A stretch of DNA of 64,000 bases from Aulostomus chinensis. Lineage: Eukaryota > Chordata > Actinopteri > Syngnathiformes > Aulostomidae. Location: contig JBBMOA010000013.1 in the NCBI GenBank assembly GCA_037954235.1, positions 9,032,501 through 9,096,500 on the forward strand, written 5' to 3'. A program made the translations under genes and the position numbers. The notes under the pieces were generated by a model. It ran no database searches and was not told the origin of the DNA. It saw only the letters and a program-made list of their open reading frames with translations. Position 1 is the first letter of the stretch; every line of letters starts with the position of its first letter. This document shows positions 1-27,800 of this stretch, piece after piece.

Positions 1-1889
1 TGCAAGACATGATTTAAATCAAATTCGTCCTCCTGAATGGATTTCGAAAACTCTTTTGAAGCAGCATTCATCAGTGTTGTTTCTGTGACACATGTTTAAT
101 CCTCCTCTTTTCCTGTGGTGAAGAGCTTTTAGATGTAAACTAGAACTGTGGTTACCTCAGCTCCCAGCCTTGTGTGATGCCTGATGAAACCTACCAACCC
201 AACAACATCTTTGATCCAAAAAACCTGCATGCAGTGGAGTAGAATAGCATGTATCTTTAGGAGAGTTGTTGGGCTGTCTGATATGGCTAACGGTCATGTA
301 AACATGTAATAACATTTATTTTGTGCAGTCTTAATTTTTGCATAACCTTTGTGCATGTCCACTCACATACAAATTTGTAAATAATCTGATGCATCCTGAA
401 GCGTCCTTGCCTCATCCCATCATCTTGTCAATATCACTGAAGCATCCTCATCTGTCGTCATGACGACCGCTGTTCTTTCCCTTCCAGGCATGGATGTCCC
501 TCCCCTACATTCATTCCTCTCCTCCAATTGGCTTATCTGGCCTGTAGCTGTGTCAGTAAGGATGAGGGCCTGTCGACAGGTTTAAGGGGCAACACAGCTG
601 CTGAGTTTGAGAGCTTTTAGATCCTCGTGGGAGGTTTGGCTGAAAACAAAAAACCTGTCGACATTCTTACATACTGCATCAGCATGTAAGGAGAATAACT
701 CTTTTGTGTTGGAATAAATTAGGTGCATTTTCATCCTGAGCTTTACTTTTTTAAGAAGTACACCAAAGGGACATGAGAGCACAAAGAATGAAAATAGCTT
801 AATGTGATTATGTAGCATCCTTAATGCAAGTAACTAATTTTGTATCCATTCATGTGACATGTCTCTGGGCCTTTAATAACTTCCTACCTAGAGCCTAAGC
901 AGCTCCTGTCAGGCTTGGTTAGATCTGGCTGTGCTGCCCACAGCCCCAGGGACTGGACGCATGGTTAATTCTGGCTGGGAGAATGCTGATGAACACGACT
1001 TTATAGAGAACAATTGGAACAAACAGTTGGAGCTTTGCCAAAGATGCATACACAGGTTTACACAGGTTTAGAGTGTGCGTGTGTGCGCATTTATGGGTGG
1101 ACACGACTGCTCAGTGTGATGGATAGGGGTTGTGTTTAGTAGATGGATGATGTCAGAGCTGGGTCCTTCTCAGGAGCGTTGTCGGCTGTCCTTTAATGAG
1201 AGCAACCTTTAGCCCCTCCAAAACCCCTCAAGAATACTGATCAGCTGACAGGCTTTTGTGCTCTTACGGACAAGACTCAACATCCTCATCACATAGTTAC
1301 ACAATTAGAATTGCTAGTCACATAGCTTCCACATTTTTAAATTGATAATGCTAAAATCAGTTGGAAAGATTTGATGAGTCATCCTGCCACGTCTTGTCAA
1401 AGACTGTGCTGCAGATAAAATAACAAGCCCTGCTGACAGAGTGAAGGCAAGGAGATTATCCCTTCACATGTATTTGCTCCTCAGCATTTATATCACATTA
1501 ACACATGTAATTATTCTAATGTCACAATGGGCCAATTACTGGCCCTGTGGGGAGACCGGTGCTGTGCTTCTGAACACTGTGTTGTTTCTCTTCTAATGGC
1601 TCTTGTTTTGTTGTTGTGTTTTGTTGTGTTGTGCTGCGGACTGCTATTGTTTAGCTCTCTTTTGAGCCCCTAAGCTGCCAGGGAGGCCTGGCTTTGAGGG
1701 TGTGTATTTGTATCCATTAATAATCAGAGAAGAGAAATGAGACTATATTACATTCAGTTTTTTTATACAGTTTTAGATCATGTGGATCCATGTTGTTATT
1801 GATTGGTGTTGACAGTTCTGTGTTTCAAAGTTACATGTAATGAGAATAAAGCAGAAGATATTGTCTGTGTCTCCTTCAAAATCCCCCAG
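1..1889. other. Intron or 5' flank of arhgef9
   Basis: Non-coding sequence to the left of the SH3 exon. Apart from the candidate exon at 488-555, no coding homology, transposon or long repeat is recognised. It is either the end of the first arhgef9 intron or promoter-side sequence; the window edge prevents a decision. Confidence 0.5.
488..555 (+). other. Candidate alternative first coding exon of arhgef9
   Basis: A pyrimidine-rich acceptor (ttctttcccttccag) is followed by ATG at 490, 22 open codons, and a consensus donor (tca|gtaagg) at 556. The phase is 0, which matches the SH3 exon starting at 1890, so splicing would add a short leader to the collybistin SH3 domain. No homology is recognised for these residues, and a chance open stretch with splice-like ends is quite possible. 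Confidence 0.2.
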
Positions 1890-16417
<14,528 letters not shown>

Positions 16418-18474
16418 AGAGACTCTTCTCAAGGACCAGCTATTTTTCTTAGAAGCACCAAACACTGGATGTCCCAAGATGAAGAAAATATGAAAACACA
16501 CAAACATACACACACACAAGAGACTTGGACCAATGTTAATATACAATTGAAAGCAGCAAGAGGACTAAAGACTTTAAAACAGTGAGAAAAAATAAAACTT
16601 TACACTTCATATATGTTAGTACAATTCTTAGTTATCATGCTTCTCCAGCCGAACTCTTTCCCTCAGATTCTGCATCATCTGAATGTCCTGGAGTCAACGG
16701 AGATTATTGAATTCTTTCATTTGGAATCCTGGAGACCAACACGTGGCCGAGACATCCCGGTAGTATGATTGTTGCTGTGCTGCTATGTGAGATTGCTTGT
16801 TGCATTCTTCTGAATGTGAGATTTAAAAAAAAACAAAAAAAAACGTCAGGCCTCTCAGCTCCCTGCAGAGGCATCTGAAGGACCTGTGAGGCTCGACTGT
16901 CAGCGTCACTTCTGAGTTCAATCCATCCTGCCACTAATCACAAACTCAATGCTCCATATTCCTCTTAACTCTCTCCAGCTGTCTTCATATAGTAGCCCCC
17001 CTCTCTCTCGTACTCTCTATCTCTCCCCCCACCTGCCTTCTGAGTCAGAGGGAGTGCTTCATTCTCTTGGAAACCTGCCATCGACCATAATATGATGGGT
17101 CAGGGAACAAATCAATAGTTGGAACATCAATAGAATATTTACATCCTTCCACAGAGCCGTTTTGACAGGGTATTCATATGTGATCACACCGCAGGGCTGT
17201 GGGGTTGCTCGCCACTCAGCTGAAACAGCTGGGAGCTGGAGATATGCAGGCTATGGTCCACCTGCCCCCCATCCGCCACCCCCTCCCCTCCTCCCTCTCA
17301 GTCCCCAGAGACCACCCCTGTAGCGCTGTGCTGGCAGCTCGCTGGGTGTTTGGAAAGAGCATGGCCTACCTCCAGAAATCCACCGAGAGCTAAAAGTGCC
17401 AAGATCTGAAATATCTATTTTTCATGTCAGCTCTAAAAAAAAAAAAAAAAAAAAAGGGAAAAAAAGGCGTTTTCAGTTGACTTACAAATTTTGTATTACT
17501 CATGCTGGAAAAATAGCACATATTCATGTCCGTGTTCACATGTTTTGACTCATTCAGGTGAACATGGAAAGCTACAGTGTGAGAAATTAGGAAGACGTCT
17601 CACTAGCACTCGGGGAAGACGGTCAAAGGAAGTGGACAACCTTTAAACTTCCTCAGCTTATGAGTCATTTCTGGAAAATAATGGATGTAGCGCCACAGGG
17701 AGGCAGGAGGGTGAATTTAATCTGTAGCATGCTGGCGTCCCCTGATAGAGCCGTGCAGAAATTCGGCAGTCCTCCCTTCTTTTCCAGATCTGATCCATGT
17801 CCTGTAGCGTCACTCGTCACTGTTTGACGAAGGCCTGATCAGACTGATTTAAAGGTCCCTGAAGGTGCTCTGATCCCGCCATACATTCCAATGCGACGTA
17901 TTAGACACGAGATGATCCGAGGGGATACCACCAATTTATCACTAAGAGGGTTTCTTTTTGGAAATAAGCGGAACATCTGACCTCAGATGCAGATCATTAG
18001 ACGGACATTGCATACACAGTATTATTATAAATCCTCACTATTCACTACCTTGATATGAAAGAGTTATCTTTATGTCATTTGTTTGCCTTCTTATAACCTA
18101 CTGGAGAAAATTGCTTTGTATGTTGTGTAATTTATGTTTCAGTAAAGAAGGCTGAGAAATCAGCTGCTGGTGTCTGTAGAGATGGCTCCCGGTGAGATTG
18201 TTTTTGGAAGATAATTTCATGGCCATGTTAACCTCAGGTCCAGTGCTACCTACCCCACCCCCCACTTAACCCTTCTACTCCACACGCCACCACCTGCACT
18301 AACATACAGACATGCAGCCACACATAAACCCACTTGCTGGCCCGTTCTGCTGCGGAGAGGAGAGATGCTATCTAACAGTGCCTTCCAGCATTCCACTAGT
18401 GATTATCTATTCTGTTTCACAGGCAGATTTGAAGTTGTCCTGTACTTTCCCTCCTGCAATCGCCTTTTCCTTTT

Positions 18475-18510
18475 TCTCTCTCTCTCTCTCACTCTGTCTG
18501 TCTCACTCTC

Positions 18511-18550
<40 letters not shown>

Positions 18551-18551
18551 A
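18475..18551 (+). repeat. (CT)n/(TCTG)n tract
   Basis: Pyrimidine-rich tandem tract in the probable arhgef9 3' UTR. Confidence 0.9.
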
Positions 18552-19417
18552 TTCACACCAGGAACCCCTTGTTCCCTTTGTGCATGAGAGCCACTCGGAC
18601 AGAAACGTGGAGATTTCCATACAAGTAGATACTGTGCTGTCTGACTGAAACACTTAATATAATATGATATCACTCATACATGGCGGTAACTCTATTGCAC
18701 AACGTTCATCCTTATGTTTAGAGATGACATTTATTATCTATTTAACAAGATGATTTGATAGTTTTCAGTAGTCAAGTTAGGTTACACCTCAAAATCAAGA
18801 CAAATCATCTATTTTACCTTTATCAGTGACACACTGTAAATACTGTACAAAGAACAGATCATATATTTGGATATTGGTATTTTCTGTTGGAGACGAATGT
18901 TGTTCCAGTTCTAGCGTGCGGTTAGACCTCAGTACCAGGTAAATGCATGCTTGTGGCATCCAATATTTTGCATGAGACTTAAGACAACTCTGTTTGGTTT
19001 CATTTAACTTCCAACGATGAACCATGCGTTTGTGAAACCCCTTCCCCAACAGCATCTCACCGACGGGAGTTCTGCTCTCTCTCCACCTGTTTCCTGCTCA
19101 CTTTTACGGTTGTAGCTTTTTATTTCACGCCAAAAAGAAGAAGATGAGGGGGAAGTGAAAGGCACTGATGTTCTCTTTGCCCAGATATCATGGGAACTAA
19201 ACTGTAACATTATTTTTTTTCTTTCTAGTCCAATCTACACTGGTTATTTTTGGAATGCTATTAACTGCTGAGGCAAAACGGGTATAATTTTTCTATGACA
19301 ACCAAATAGGAGTTAGCACTGATCATGGGTGTTTGTGTATAGATTTGTAGTCAAGCAGAAGAGCTGAATAAATGTGAAACCTCTGGGGATGAGCTAAAAA
19401 TAAACATAATCCTAAAG

Positions 19418-19418
<1 letters not shown>

Positions 19419-19449
<31 letters not shown>

Positions 19450-19454
19450 ACACG
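19419..19454 (+). repeat. (CA)n microsatellite
   Basis: Short CA array in the probable arhgef9 3' UTR. Confidence 0.9.
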
Positions 19455-20214
19455 GCACTTCATTGCAATTCATATCATGCTCTTGTTTCAAATTGATCTT
19501 GAAGTATAATGATTTCTCACTTATATTTATTGAATGCAGTATTAAATATTTTGGCCACCATGATAGAATTATGTATATATTGGTTTTATTTCTCTTATAT
19601 AATCATCATCCTGACCTTGTACTGAAAGCTGAGAGGGTGGCCTTCTGTGCAGTTTTTTTTGTTTTGTTTTTTTTCCCGGTCATGAACCACCACCAAGACA
19701 GCCAAGTTAGCAGACTGAATGCTCAGATTTCTGTGATCCCTCCTATTCTGGGGTATACATGAGCCCGTTCCTGAGTTCACTCCCATTCCGCATGGCGACA
19801 CCTTCAGTAGGAACTCCTTGCCGTTACGATTTGTTTCCAGTTAGTCTTCAATGAGCCATATCTGATGTGGTTTTCAGTCACAACAACAGAAGACTGGCTT
19901 TCCACCATATTCATTGTATATAACCATCTAGTTTGAGGTCTGGATTTTTGCCTCTCACAGACAATTTAGCCACACAACCCAGCTCCTTTGTCACCATATG
20001 CAGACATTTGTCATCTTCTTTCTTGCTGGCCTTTGAGTTTATTTGTTGTAGAAATGAAAAATAATGCCTATTCAATCCAGAAACTGTGAATGGGAGAGTG
20101 GCGATGTCAACTGTATGTACATTATATGTTTTGATGTAATAAGAAGCACTGGGAATATGTTGTACTTCGCTGTAAAAATAAATCTATATCTGATATAGCT
20201 GTACTTTTGTTGAA

Positions 20215-20220
20215 AATAAA
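20215..20220 (+). promoter_or_regulatory. arhgef9: Likely distal poly(A) signal of arhgef9
   Basis: AATAAA, preceded by another at 20177 and followed within 50 bp by a GT-rich element. It lies between the arhgef9 stop and the convergent asb12 gene, where a transcript end is expected. Inferred from position and motif only. Confidence 0.5.
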
Positions 20221-20240
20221 ACCTCTACAGAACTATGCGT

Positions 20241-22419
20241 TAAAGTGTTGGATTTCCTGGTGTGTGACATTAGCCACATTCCTGTACACGGATGCAGCAC
20301 AGGAGACAAGAGGGAAGAACATAGAATAAGCTAAGAAGGTGTCGACAAGTCACTAAGAAAATATGTAAGGCACAAAGTAGAACCTACAAACGATCTTCAA
20401 TAAGTAATGACACGTATGCAAATGTAGTCTCCCAGCTGGCCTTGCTGAAGTATGAGTTGATCGTTCCGCTTCCTAATGTTTTGAAGTCCACAGAGATGCA
20501 AGACTGTTTTGCAGGCGAGATCTAAGACGCCCTGCTGCGATGCAGACAGTGGCTCAGTGTGTGTTGTGACTATTACAGCTGATTGTGTATGCATTGAAGA
20601 TACCGGCAAAATCACAGGATGTGGCTAAGGGTGAAGCAGGCAGACAAAAGTAGTTCATAGATTATCTTTTTTAAAGTGCTGCTGAGAAAGTGCGTGTTGA
20701 ACTATCTGCAGTGTTACTGTGGTCTCTAGTGGTTAACTGTGGTGTTACACTTCCCAAGGACATGGCAGATTTTAGGTCACTTCAGGTCAATGGCCATTTT
20801 TGTGAGCTGTAGTTCATCCTGAAGTGATAATTCACTCTAGACTCACTGCTAGATAGATAGCTTGAAAACATGAAGGGGTTTTTTTTTCTAGCTGTATGAG
20901 TTCTTGGTGAATCCAGAATTCAGAAAGGGGCAGCATCTTCCTTGTTTGTGAAAGTTAACGGACACTGAGAATCATCAACAGTAAAAGTATACAAAGCATC
21001 TGTCGAATAACTCTCGTATGTATCATCCAGTAAAGTCTCGGTGTTCTTTTTCTAGTTTTAGGATGAATAATTCACAAAGAGTTGGATCTGAATTTAAAAT
21101 TACATAAAAACTGCTCAGTTACACTTTATGGCACAAGCATGACCAAGCACTTCTAGCCGGAGCGTTCAGCTGAGGTCACAGCTCAGTAACTGGCCAGACC
21201 CCAATGCTGGATTTTTACATGGTGTGCCTGTGTCATTCTCATGTCATGTTTGTGGATTACTGAGGTTCGAACTGGATGAGGTACACTAGTAGCACATGAA
21301 TGAGTTCCAAAACCTGGAAGTTAGCATTGTTGAACATCCACTTTCCTCATCTGAAGTCAGTCGTTTTTTTTTGTTGTTGTTTTTTTAAGGAGTTTCAATG
21401 AAATGCTTAATATGAGTACTGTGCTTCACTGCAGGCAGCGCGGCAGTGCAGTGGTTAGCGCTGTTCAGGGTTCGAGCCCTTGTATGGGCACGGGATCTTT
21501 CTGTGTGGAGTCTGCATGTTCTCCCTGTTCCTGTGTGGGTTCTCTCTGGTACTCCAGCTTCCTCCACAGTCCAAAGACATCAAGAGGGGACGAGGCTGAT
21601 TGATACTCTAAATTGACCGTAGGTGTGACTGTGAGTGTGAATGGTTGTCTGTCTCTATGTGTTGGCCCTGTGATGGACTGGTGACCCGTCCTGGGTGAAC
21701 CCCGCCTCTCACCTGAAGGCTGCTAAGATAGGCTCCAGCCCCCCCGTGACCCTTAACAGGATAAGTGGTAGAGAATGGATGGATGAATGGAGGGATGGTT
21801 CACAGCAAGTTAACATATTTTTACTTATTTTCAATGCAATTAAATACCACAATTGACAATTTTGAAGTGTTTATGTGTCTTAAATATGGTGAGAAAAAAA
21901 GACCAAAACAGAAGCGTAAATAGTTGTGATGATAATCAGGCAACTGTTGTGTTGTTCATTCACAGCATAATTTAGCTGTGCTCTTCAAGCAAAAGTATGG
22001 TATTGACAGTATACCTGAAAAATCATAAAAGTGATGTTAATTTGTGAATTAATCAGGCTGAATGACTCTGGAAGTCTCATTATCAAACGTCCCATAATGA
22101 GTTTGTGATCTAATTGCTTTTGGTTGAGGGAATCCATGGCGATATGAACTTCCTGTTTGACCTACAAAATACATCATCCCTGCAGCTCTCTATTGTGGAT
22201 TCGCCAAGAATTCATGCAGGGAAAGAACACTGTCACTTAAAGACATATAATGATAAACAAATAGCACTTTTTGGGTCAACTATCACTTTAAAGAATGCCA
22301 TTAATGCATAAACCAATGATTCACAAACATCATATGAAAAAGAACAAACTTACAGCAGAAGACAGTTCAGTGACTGAATGTTTAACAGTGAGGTATCACT
22401 GGGTGTTAACCTGTAGGCA
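20241..22419. other. Intergenic spacer between convergent arhgef9 and asb12
   Basis: Includes the 3' flank of both genes. It holds one full SINE (21434-21799) and probably the asb12 3' UTR on its right side. No other gene or element is recognised. Confidence 0.6.
21434..21799 (+). mobile_element. tRNA-headed SINE, family A, full length
   Basis: Box A-like (cagtgcagtggttagcg) and box B-like (gggttcgagccc) strings in the head, the family body, and a tail in (ATGG)n. No clean target duplication was seen. Confidence 0.8.
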
Positions 22420-23995
22420 TCATAAAAGTTCAGAGGTGTCATGCTTCAGGTAGTTCCTCAAGACGAGAGGAATGTCCAACCTGTCGATAGCCAGCTCTTT
22501 TTTGGCAAACGGGAGGCGTCTTCGAATCGCAAGCCGAGTCTGTAACATCAGTGTTTTGGGACAAACTGCAACCGAACACAGAAAGATGGATGAGCAGTTG
22601 AAAATGAAGACATACACTTAAGAACGTCCACTGACTCAAGCCTTACCTCGCTCCTTCAGCAGCAGAACCAGCGCTTCATTCTGCTTTGTTGTCTTGTCAA
22701 TGATGAGAGTGGGCAAATACACATCCGCCCCAAAGTCGATGAGCAGCTGGATATACTCCACCCCGCAGCCGTAGCGGAGACACACCTCCAGAACTGTCTT
22801 GGGCTGCTTTATTCTGGCCAACATCTTCTCATCAGTGCAGTTATAGTTGGGGTTGGCCCCATGGAGAAGGAGGAGCTTAAAGCAGTCCAGATGTCCATAC
22901 ACAGCTGAGATATACAGCGGCCCTCTGCACGCCGTAGCATTGGAGGCCCAATCTGGAACTTTAGGTCTGACGTCTACCTCTGCTCCAAAATGGAGTAGCT
23001 CTTGAAGGATGTCCACATCCCCTTCCCGTGCAGCGGTCAGCACCGGCGAGCAGTTGTTGTACTGACTGCCATTCGGGTCAGCCCCTGCCTTCAGCAGGGC
23101 CACCACACAGTCCAGATGTTTCCCACTGACAGCTGTGAACAGAGGCGTCTGGGCCTTAACATCCAAGCTGTCTATCTGAAGTGAGACACAACAGCCAGTC
23201 AGCATGTTCATGGACTCCTTTCATAAATGTTCTTACACATAAATTTCCTTTTACAAGACTGCACTTTTTGAACCCTCAATTTAGTCTTTCAGACAGGAAA
23301 CAAAGCCTAGTGGTTATTAATTCCTTTTTTGTGACACTGGGTACACAATAGAGGACAGGAGCCATATTAAAAATGCTATACACAAATGTACACATCACTC
23401 CTTCACTGTGACTCTGCAGTGCAACATTTCAGCATCTTTCTGTCTCTTGTTTTATGTTTGTTTTGATTGATTTGATATTTTTGTCAGAACAACAAAGACC
23501 TTAAAGAAGCTAAAAGTCTCTAGAAGGCAATGAAAACAACTTTCAATCATTGCAAAGACTTGTAGCAGCAATGTAGGTGATTTTTATTGAAACAAGTAAT
23601 GGCTCACTGCAGTATATTTAAAATATTTTTGTCCATAACCCCCACCAGTAGGCATATGGAGCCTCAGCTATCTCCTCCAGCCCCAATCCAAAAGATCCAT
23701 CTATCATTCTCAGCAGACTTGTTCTTTATCTCACCTCAGCACCATGCTCCAGCAGCAGCTCTAGGCACCTTAGGTGTCCCAGAGCAGCAGCGGTGCGTAG
23801 GGGAGTTACTGGGACCCCCCAACCACTGCGAGCATTGATACACCTCCTGTAAGTCTCTTGAGAAAGGAGCTGAGAGAGAAGCATCGCGTTGTCGCTGCTC
23901 ACAGCATCGTTCAAGGCCTGACAATGCTCATTGTCCTCATCCTCCTCCTTTGGCTGCAGCAGGGAGAAGATCTTAGAAATGTCCATCAAACTCAT
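22420..23995 (-). CDS. asb12: Ankyrin repeat and SOCS box protein 12
   Basis: Substrate-receptor subunit of a Cullin-5 ubiquitin ligase: ankyrin repeats bind the target and the SOCS box binds Elongin B/C and Cul5. Exons on the minus strand are 23995-23735, 23175-22647 and 22565-22420, giving 311 residues. The start MSLMDISKIFSLLQ matches the human protein; an in-frame ATG eight codons upstream (24019) was not chosen because human starts at the equivalent of the second one. Ankyrin repeats include TPLRTAAALGHLRCLELLLE, TPLFTAVSGKHLDCVVALLK, SPVLTAAREGDVDILQELL and GPLYISAVYGHLDCFKLLLL. The last exon carries the SOCS box (RLAIRRRLPF, then DIPLVLRNYLKH). Junction codons fit in phase (GAE|IDSL; KER|VCPK). 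In human the gene is muscle-enriched and lies next to arhgef9's neighbours. Convergent with arhgef9, 2.2 kb from its probable 3' end. Confidence 0.96.
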
Positions 23996-26900
23996 GTTGA
24001 CTGCGTGGCCCACAACCATAATGTAACTCCAGGCTAGAGCACATCAGAGCCCCTCCATCTGCCACAGCAAAGAGACCATAACACCATCAAACACGCATCT
24101 GAAATACTCCTGTCATTTTGCTTTATTGTGTTTAGAACTTAAGTCACAGTGACAGTCCTATCCACAATGTATGAAGACCATAAACACACCACACTGTAGT
24201 TAGAACTACGCATGGAAGCAAATCGTGTAGGAGCTATACTGCAACAGATTTTCGACTCCTCTGTACATTCTGAACATACTGGGGAATTGACCATAAATAC
24301 ATCTTGAATCTTGATAATTAACAGTAGACTTTGAGATAATGTGCATGGCTTCAAAAACACACGAGAACATGTTACACACATCATGTTGTTGGAAGAAAAC
24401 TCCTTGGACTCACGAGACACTTACCTCACCTTCATCAATTTGGAAGAAAGAAAGAAAGAAAGACAGAAGAACGTGGCAAATCTGCTAATGAGTCTGTATG
24501 CTGTTTCCACGGGAGAACCGCGAGTTGTGAAAACGCTGTGCCGTGCATGCGTGTGTGCGTGTGTGTGTGTGTACACGTATTAGAGGGGGCAAAAGCTTCT
24601 GTGGGGTGGGGGCTAATTTTAGGCCACAGATGGGCCAGGCTAAACTTCCATTCTTGGAGAGTTGAGGCTCCAGTTTATAATTAGAAAGGTGATAGAGGTG
24701 TGACACTTCTGTGTGTGTGTGTGTGCGTGTGTGTGTGTCTGAGTGAGAGAGAGAGGGAGAGCGAGACAGAGGGAGAGATAGAAAGAGAGAGAGAGAGACA
24801 GAGAAAAATAGTTTTATCCGTCCATGTTATACATCTTAACGTGCAGGTTCATCTAGATAATAGTATACGTATACATAATTGTCAGAGTATACGTCAAGCT
24901 GAATGATTAACGAGGTGGTCAAATTGTTTACTTTACAGGTCCTGCCATCACCCTGTTTCCCTGCTTCACACTCAGGCAACCATTTTAGTCAGTGTCAGCT
25001 GCATGACTGTCAGAAGCTTTGGAGGGGCAGCCAGTCAGCTGTTCCTCTATCAAACGCAGACATGTCATCAAAGGCTCCCTTGTTTCAAAGGGAAGTTGGA
25101 ACATGTCACATTTTTTCAGCATATGGCAGAATTGTCCAAATTCCTGATATTTGATGGATATATGCAAGAAATCGCTTTACATCTGTCTTTGACTCAATAA
25201 AGTCAACAACTGCTCATCCGAGCAGTGTCAGATTTGGCAACAGGCACTGCGTTTTGTGATGTCACAGTTGTGTTTGTTCAGATTTCGTTAATCTAAGAGT
25301 TCTGCCATTCAAATAGGAATTAGATATTAGCAGAGAAACTATGTCATAAAAGAAATCAATTCAACTCCATCTTCTAAAAATGGATAATAAAATTAATAGA
25401 CCTCAACTGCCAAAACCAAAACCAGTGGGACAAATTTGAGCAATCATATGTTATTTTGTTCAAAATATTTGGCCTATTATTATTAATAATTATTATTATA
25501 TTAATAATCATAATAAACAACATATAACGAAAATTACTGTTTTCTGTCTTCTATAAATATGACAAAAAAATGAAATCCCTTTTTTTTTAACAAATTTGAT
25601 CAGGTGGTTGATTTGAGTGGATGATTTTGCCATCAATTTCAAAAGTTATGTAAAACAAGAACACTCTTACACTTAAGACTAACAGAAGTCAATTTGCGAA
25701 GACTTGAAAATGTGCATTTGAAGGCCTTGTAAAAATATAACATGTTAAACTTGCCATCATACTTTTAATAGTGCTCTCTGTTCCCCTTTAATTTATAAAT
25801 ACTACATAAAATCTGTTGCTAAATTTGTACTTTCATTTCATGAGAATATCTAACATTTAATCAGTTCTACTTGATAAGATTCCTTGAATGTGCACGATCC
25901 TGCTTTCCCACCAGATGGCAGCAAAGACACTGATGTCAGAAAGTCCCGCTGCTGTAAACACTTAAGAGGATGACGTAAACAAACTGCCATTTCCTCATTG
26001 ACCTTGGTGAAGAAATGCAAGTAACCTAGTTTAAGTAGCACGATCAAATCACCAGCTTGTCAGACAGAATAGCAAATAAAGTTTTAATTGTTCATGAAAC
26101 TGGTTACTTGATTAACTGTCACATCAGTAAATGTTGGCATGAGGTTAACTTCACTTAACAGCTTTTCAGAAGCTGGCAGGAGTTACACAAGATGGAGGTG
26201 GAGCCCAATGACCTTTGTTCTGGTGAAAAATATATGTCACTCAGGTTATGTTGCACTATGAAAGCTCCGTATTATTGTATTACAAAACTTTTTCATGAAA
26301 CCGGACACTTAATTTACTGTGACTGAGGTAAATGTTAGCATGGGTTTGAATTAAATACAGATTCTTAAAATGATGGTGGGAATTACACAAGACAGAGGAG
26401 GAGACGCTGGTTAGCTAAATCATTTTTCATGTCCTGAATAAATGTCACCATAACAGTGGGCAGACATTGACATGAAGGAACTAGAGTGGACAGACAGAAA
26501 CAGACGACTTCTACTAACATGTTTGGACAGCAAATCTGTAACCTTACACTCCCTAACTACACTCACGTTCCTCAAGTCAAGCCCCAACCCCTTCACCTCA
26601 TTTCAAGTTTCAGTTCAGATAATTAAAAGGAACATTTTTAAGACACACCTTTTTTAAACTGTCTGCTGTGAGTATGAGCAGAAACGGGTTTCTGTGACCT
26701 TGAAAACTTTTTATCAGGAGGAAAAAGTCTCAACTGAAGTCCCAAATACCAAAATACAGACTAAACACACACAAGTAACACTGTTCCCATATCCTTTGTC
26801 TCTTCTTGTTGACTTTTTTGTCAGTGTGACAGATCAAATGCTGCTCTTTCAGGAGTGTGCACATTAAGAATTTAAAGGAATTCGAGCCAAATTATCCAAA

Positions 26901-27230
26901 AGCCCTACAATGCCCCTCACTGGATTTGGGAGGAACTACTTGGTGGAAATATGCAGGTCACAGCAACCTGTGGTTGCCTTAGTAACAAATAAAGAACATG
27001 GAGTTGCCCTGGCAACAGATGAAATGAGGGGTTACTGTGACAAAATCACTACAGGAACTCATTTAGCAAGACCTCACTGTCCTTTTTCCAGACAGATAGC
27101 TGCAGACATGACAGGCACAGTATTTATACAATGACGGGATGATGCGGTTGAGTCAAATATTCCTTCCCCTTTGTTTAGACACGCTGCACGTGAAAATCAT
27201 GTGTTGATTGTGTTGCAGAAATAAACATGA
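23996..27230. other. Intergenic region between asb12 and zc4h2
   Basis: Holds the asb12 upstream flank and a GT/GA-rich tract near 24700-24805. In human this interval contains amer1 and mtmr8; no trace of either was recognised in the translated frames here. Otherwise AT-rich single-copy-looking sequence with nothing recognised. Confidence 0.6.
24706..24805 (+). repeat. (GT)n followed by GA-rich tract
   Basis: GT units then a GA-rich simple region upstream of asb12. Confidence 0.85.
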
Positions 27231-27800
27231 AAAAAAACACGTATGTTAGTACAAAACAGCCATTTATTTTCTCATCACTGTATTAAAAGGGAAACACGAT
27301 TCAAAGCTATCAGTTTCCCTTCAGTGATGCAGTCACTTTAACACTATAAACATTAAAACAACATTGTGTTTTATTTAACAAGTCTGCAATAAACCTATTA
27401 GATTTTCATATTGGCCCAAAATTACACGACAGACAACCATGGCAGCATGCATGCAATCGCAAAAACAAACATTAAAAAATACAGTACAACATGTAAGGCA
27501 GTAAACTAGAGCAACATGGACCAAATGAAATGGAGATTTGTTGTTATTGCAGTTACATGGCTAAGGGCTAAGAAACCTAACATGGAAGTCATACACAGCA
27601 CTGATCCAAACACATACATTACCAGATCCTTGATGAACGCACTAATACATTTAGTCAAATGGGGGGGGGGGGGGGGGGGGTATGGACGTCCACCTGGAGC
27701 ACAGACCTGCTGCTGCGTCCTAACATAAATGACTGATCTGAGACCTCTGTGGTGAGCCAGTTCCCTTTAAACCCTCGTGAAGATGAATGTAGAGCTGAAT
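27231..27800 (-). other. zc4h2: Probable 3' UTR of zc4h2
   Basis: Non-coding sequence just downstream of the zc4h2 stop on the minus strand. TTTATT on the plus strand near 27263 and 27369 reads as AATAAA on the minus strand. Includes a run of about 20 G at 27661-27680 (C on the transcript). The extent is an estimate. Confidence 0.4.
27661..27680 (+). repeat. G20 homopolymer
   Basis: Twenty G in a row just downstream of the zc4h2 stop (C run on the transcript). Such runs are hard to sequence, so the length is doubtful. Confidence 0.9.

Larger units (their letters stand above)
16418..20240 (+). other. arhgef9: Probable long 3' UTR of arhgef9
   Basis: No coding sequence is recognised between the arhgef9 stop and about 20.24 kb. 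Two AATAAA hexamers at 20177 and 20215 are followed by a GT-rich stretch (20244-20266), a good poly(A) site arrangement. An earlier possible signal (aataaaac near 16592) could give a short form. Contains an A run (about 17436-17455), a CT/TCTG tract and a CA tract. Confidence 0.5.

Noticed and set aside
21434..21500. tRNA gene on the plus strand
   Set aside because: The A- and B-box-like strings are the head of a SINE repeated at many sites, with no intact cloverleaf.
24139..24420. Minus-strand open frame upstream of asb12 as a 5' exon
   Set aside because: The asb12 start already matches human, and this frame has no homology.
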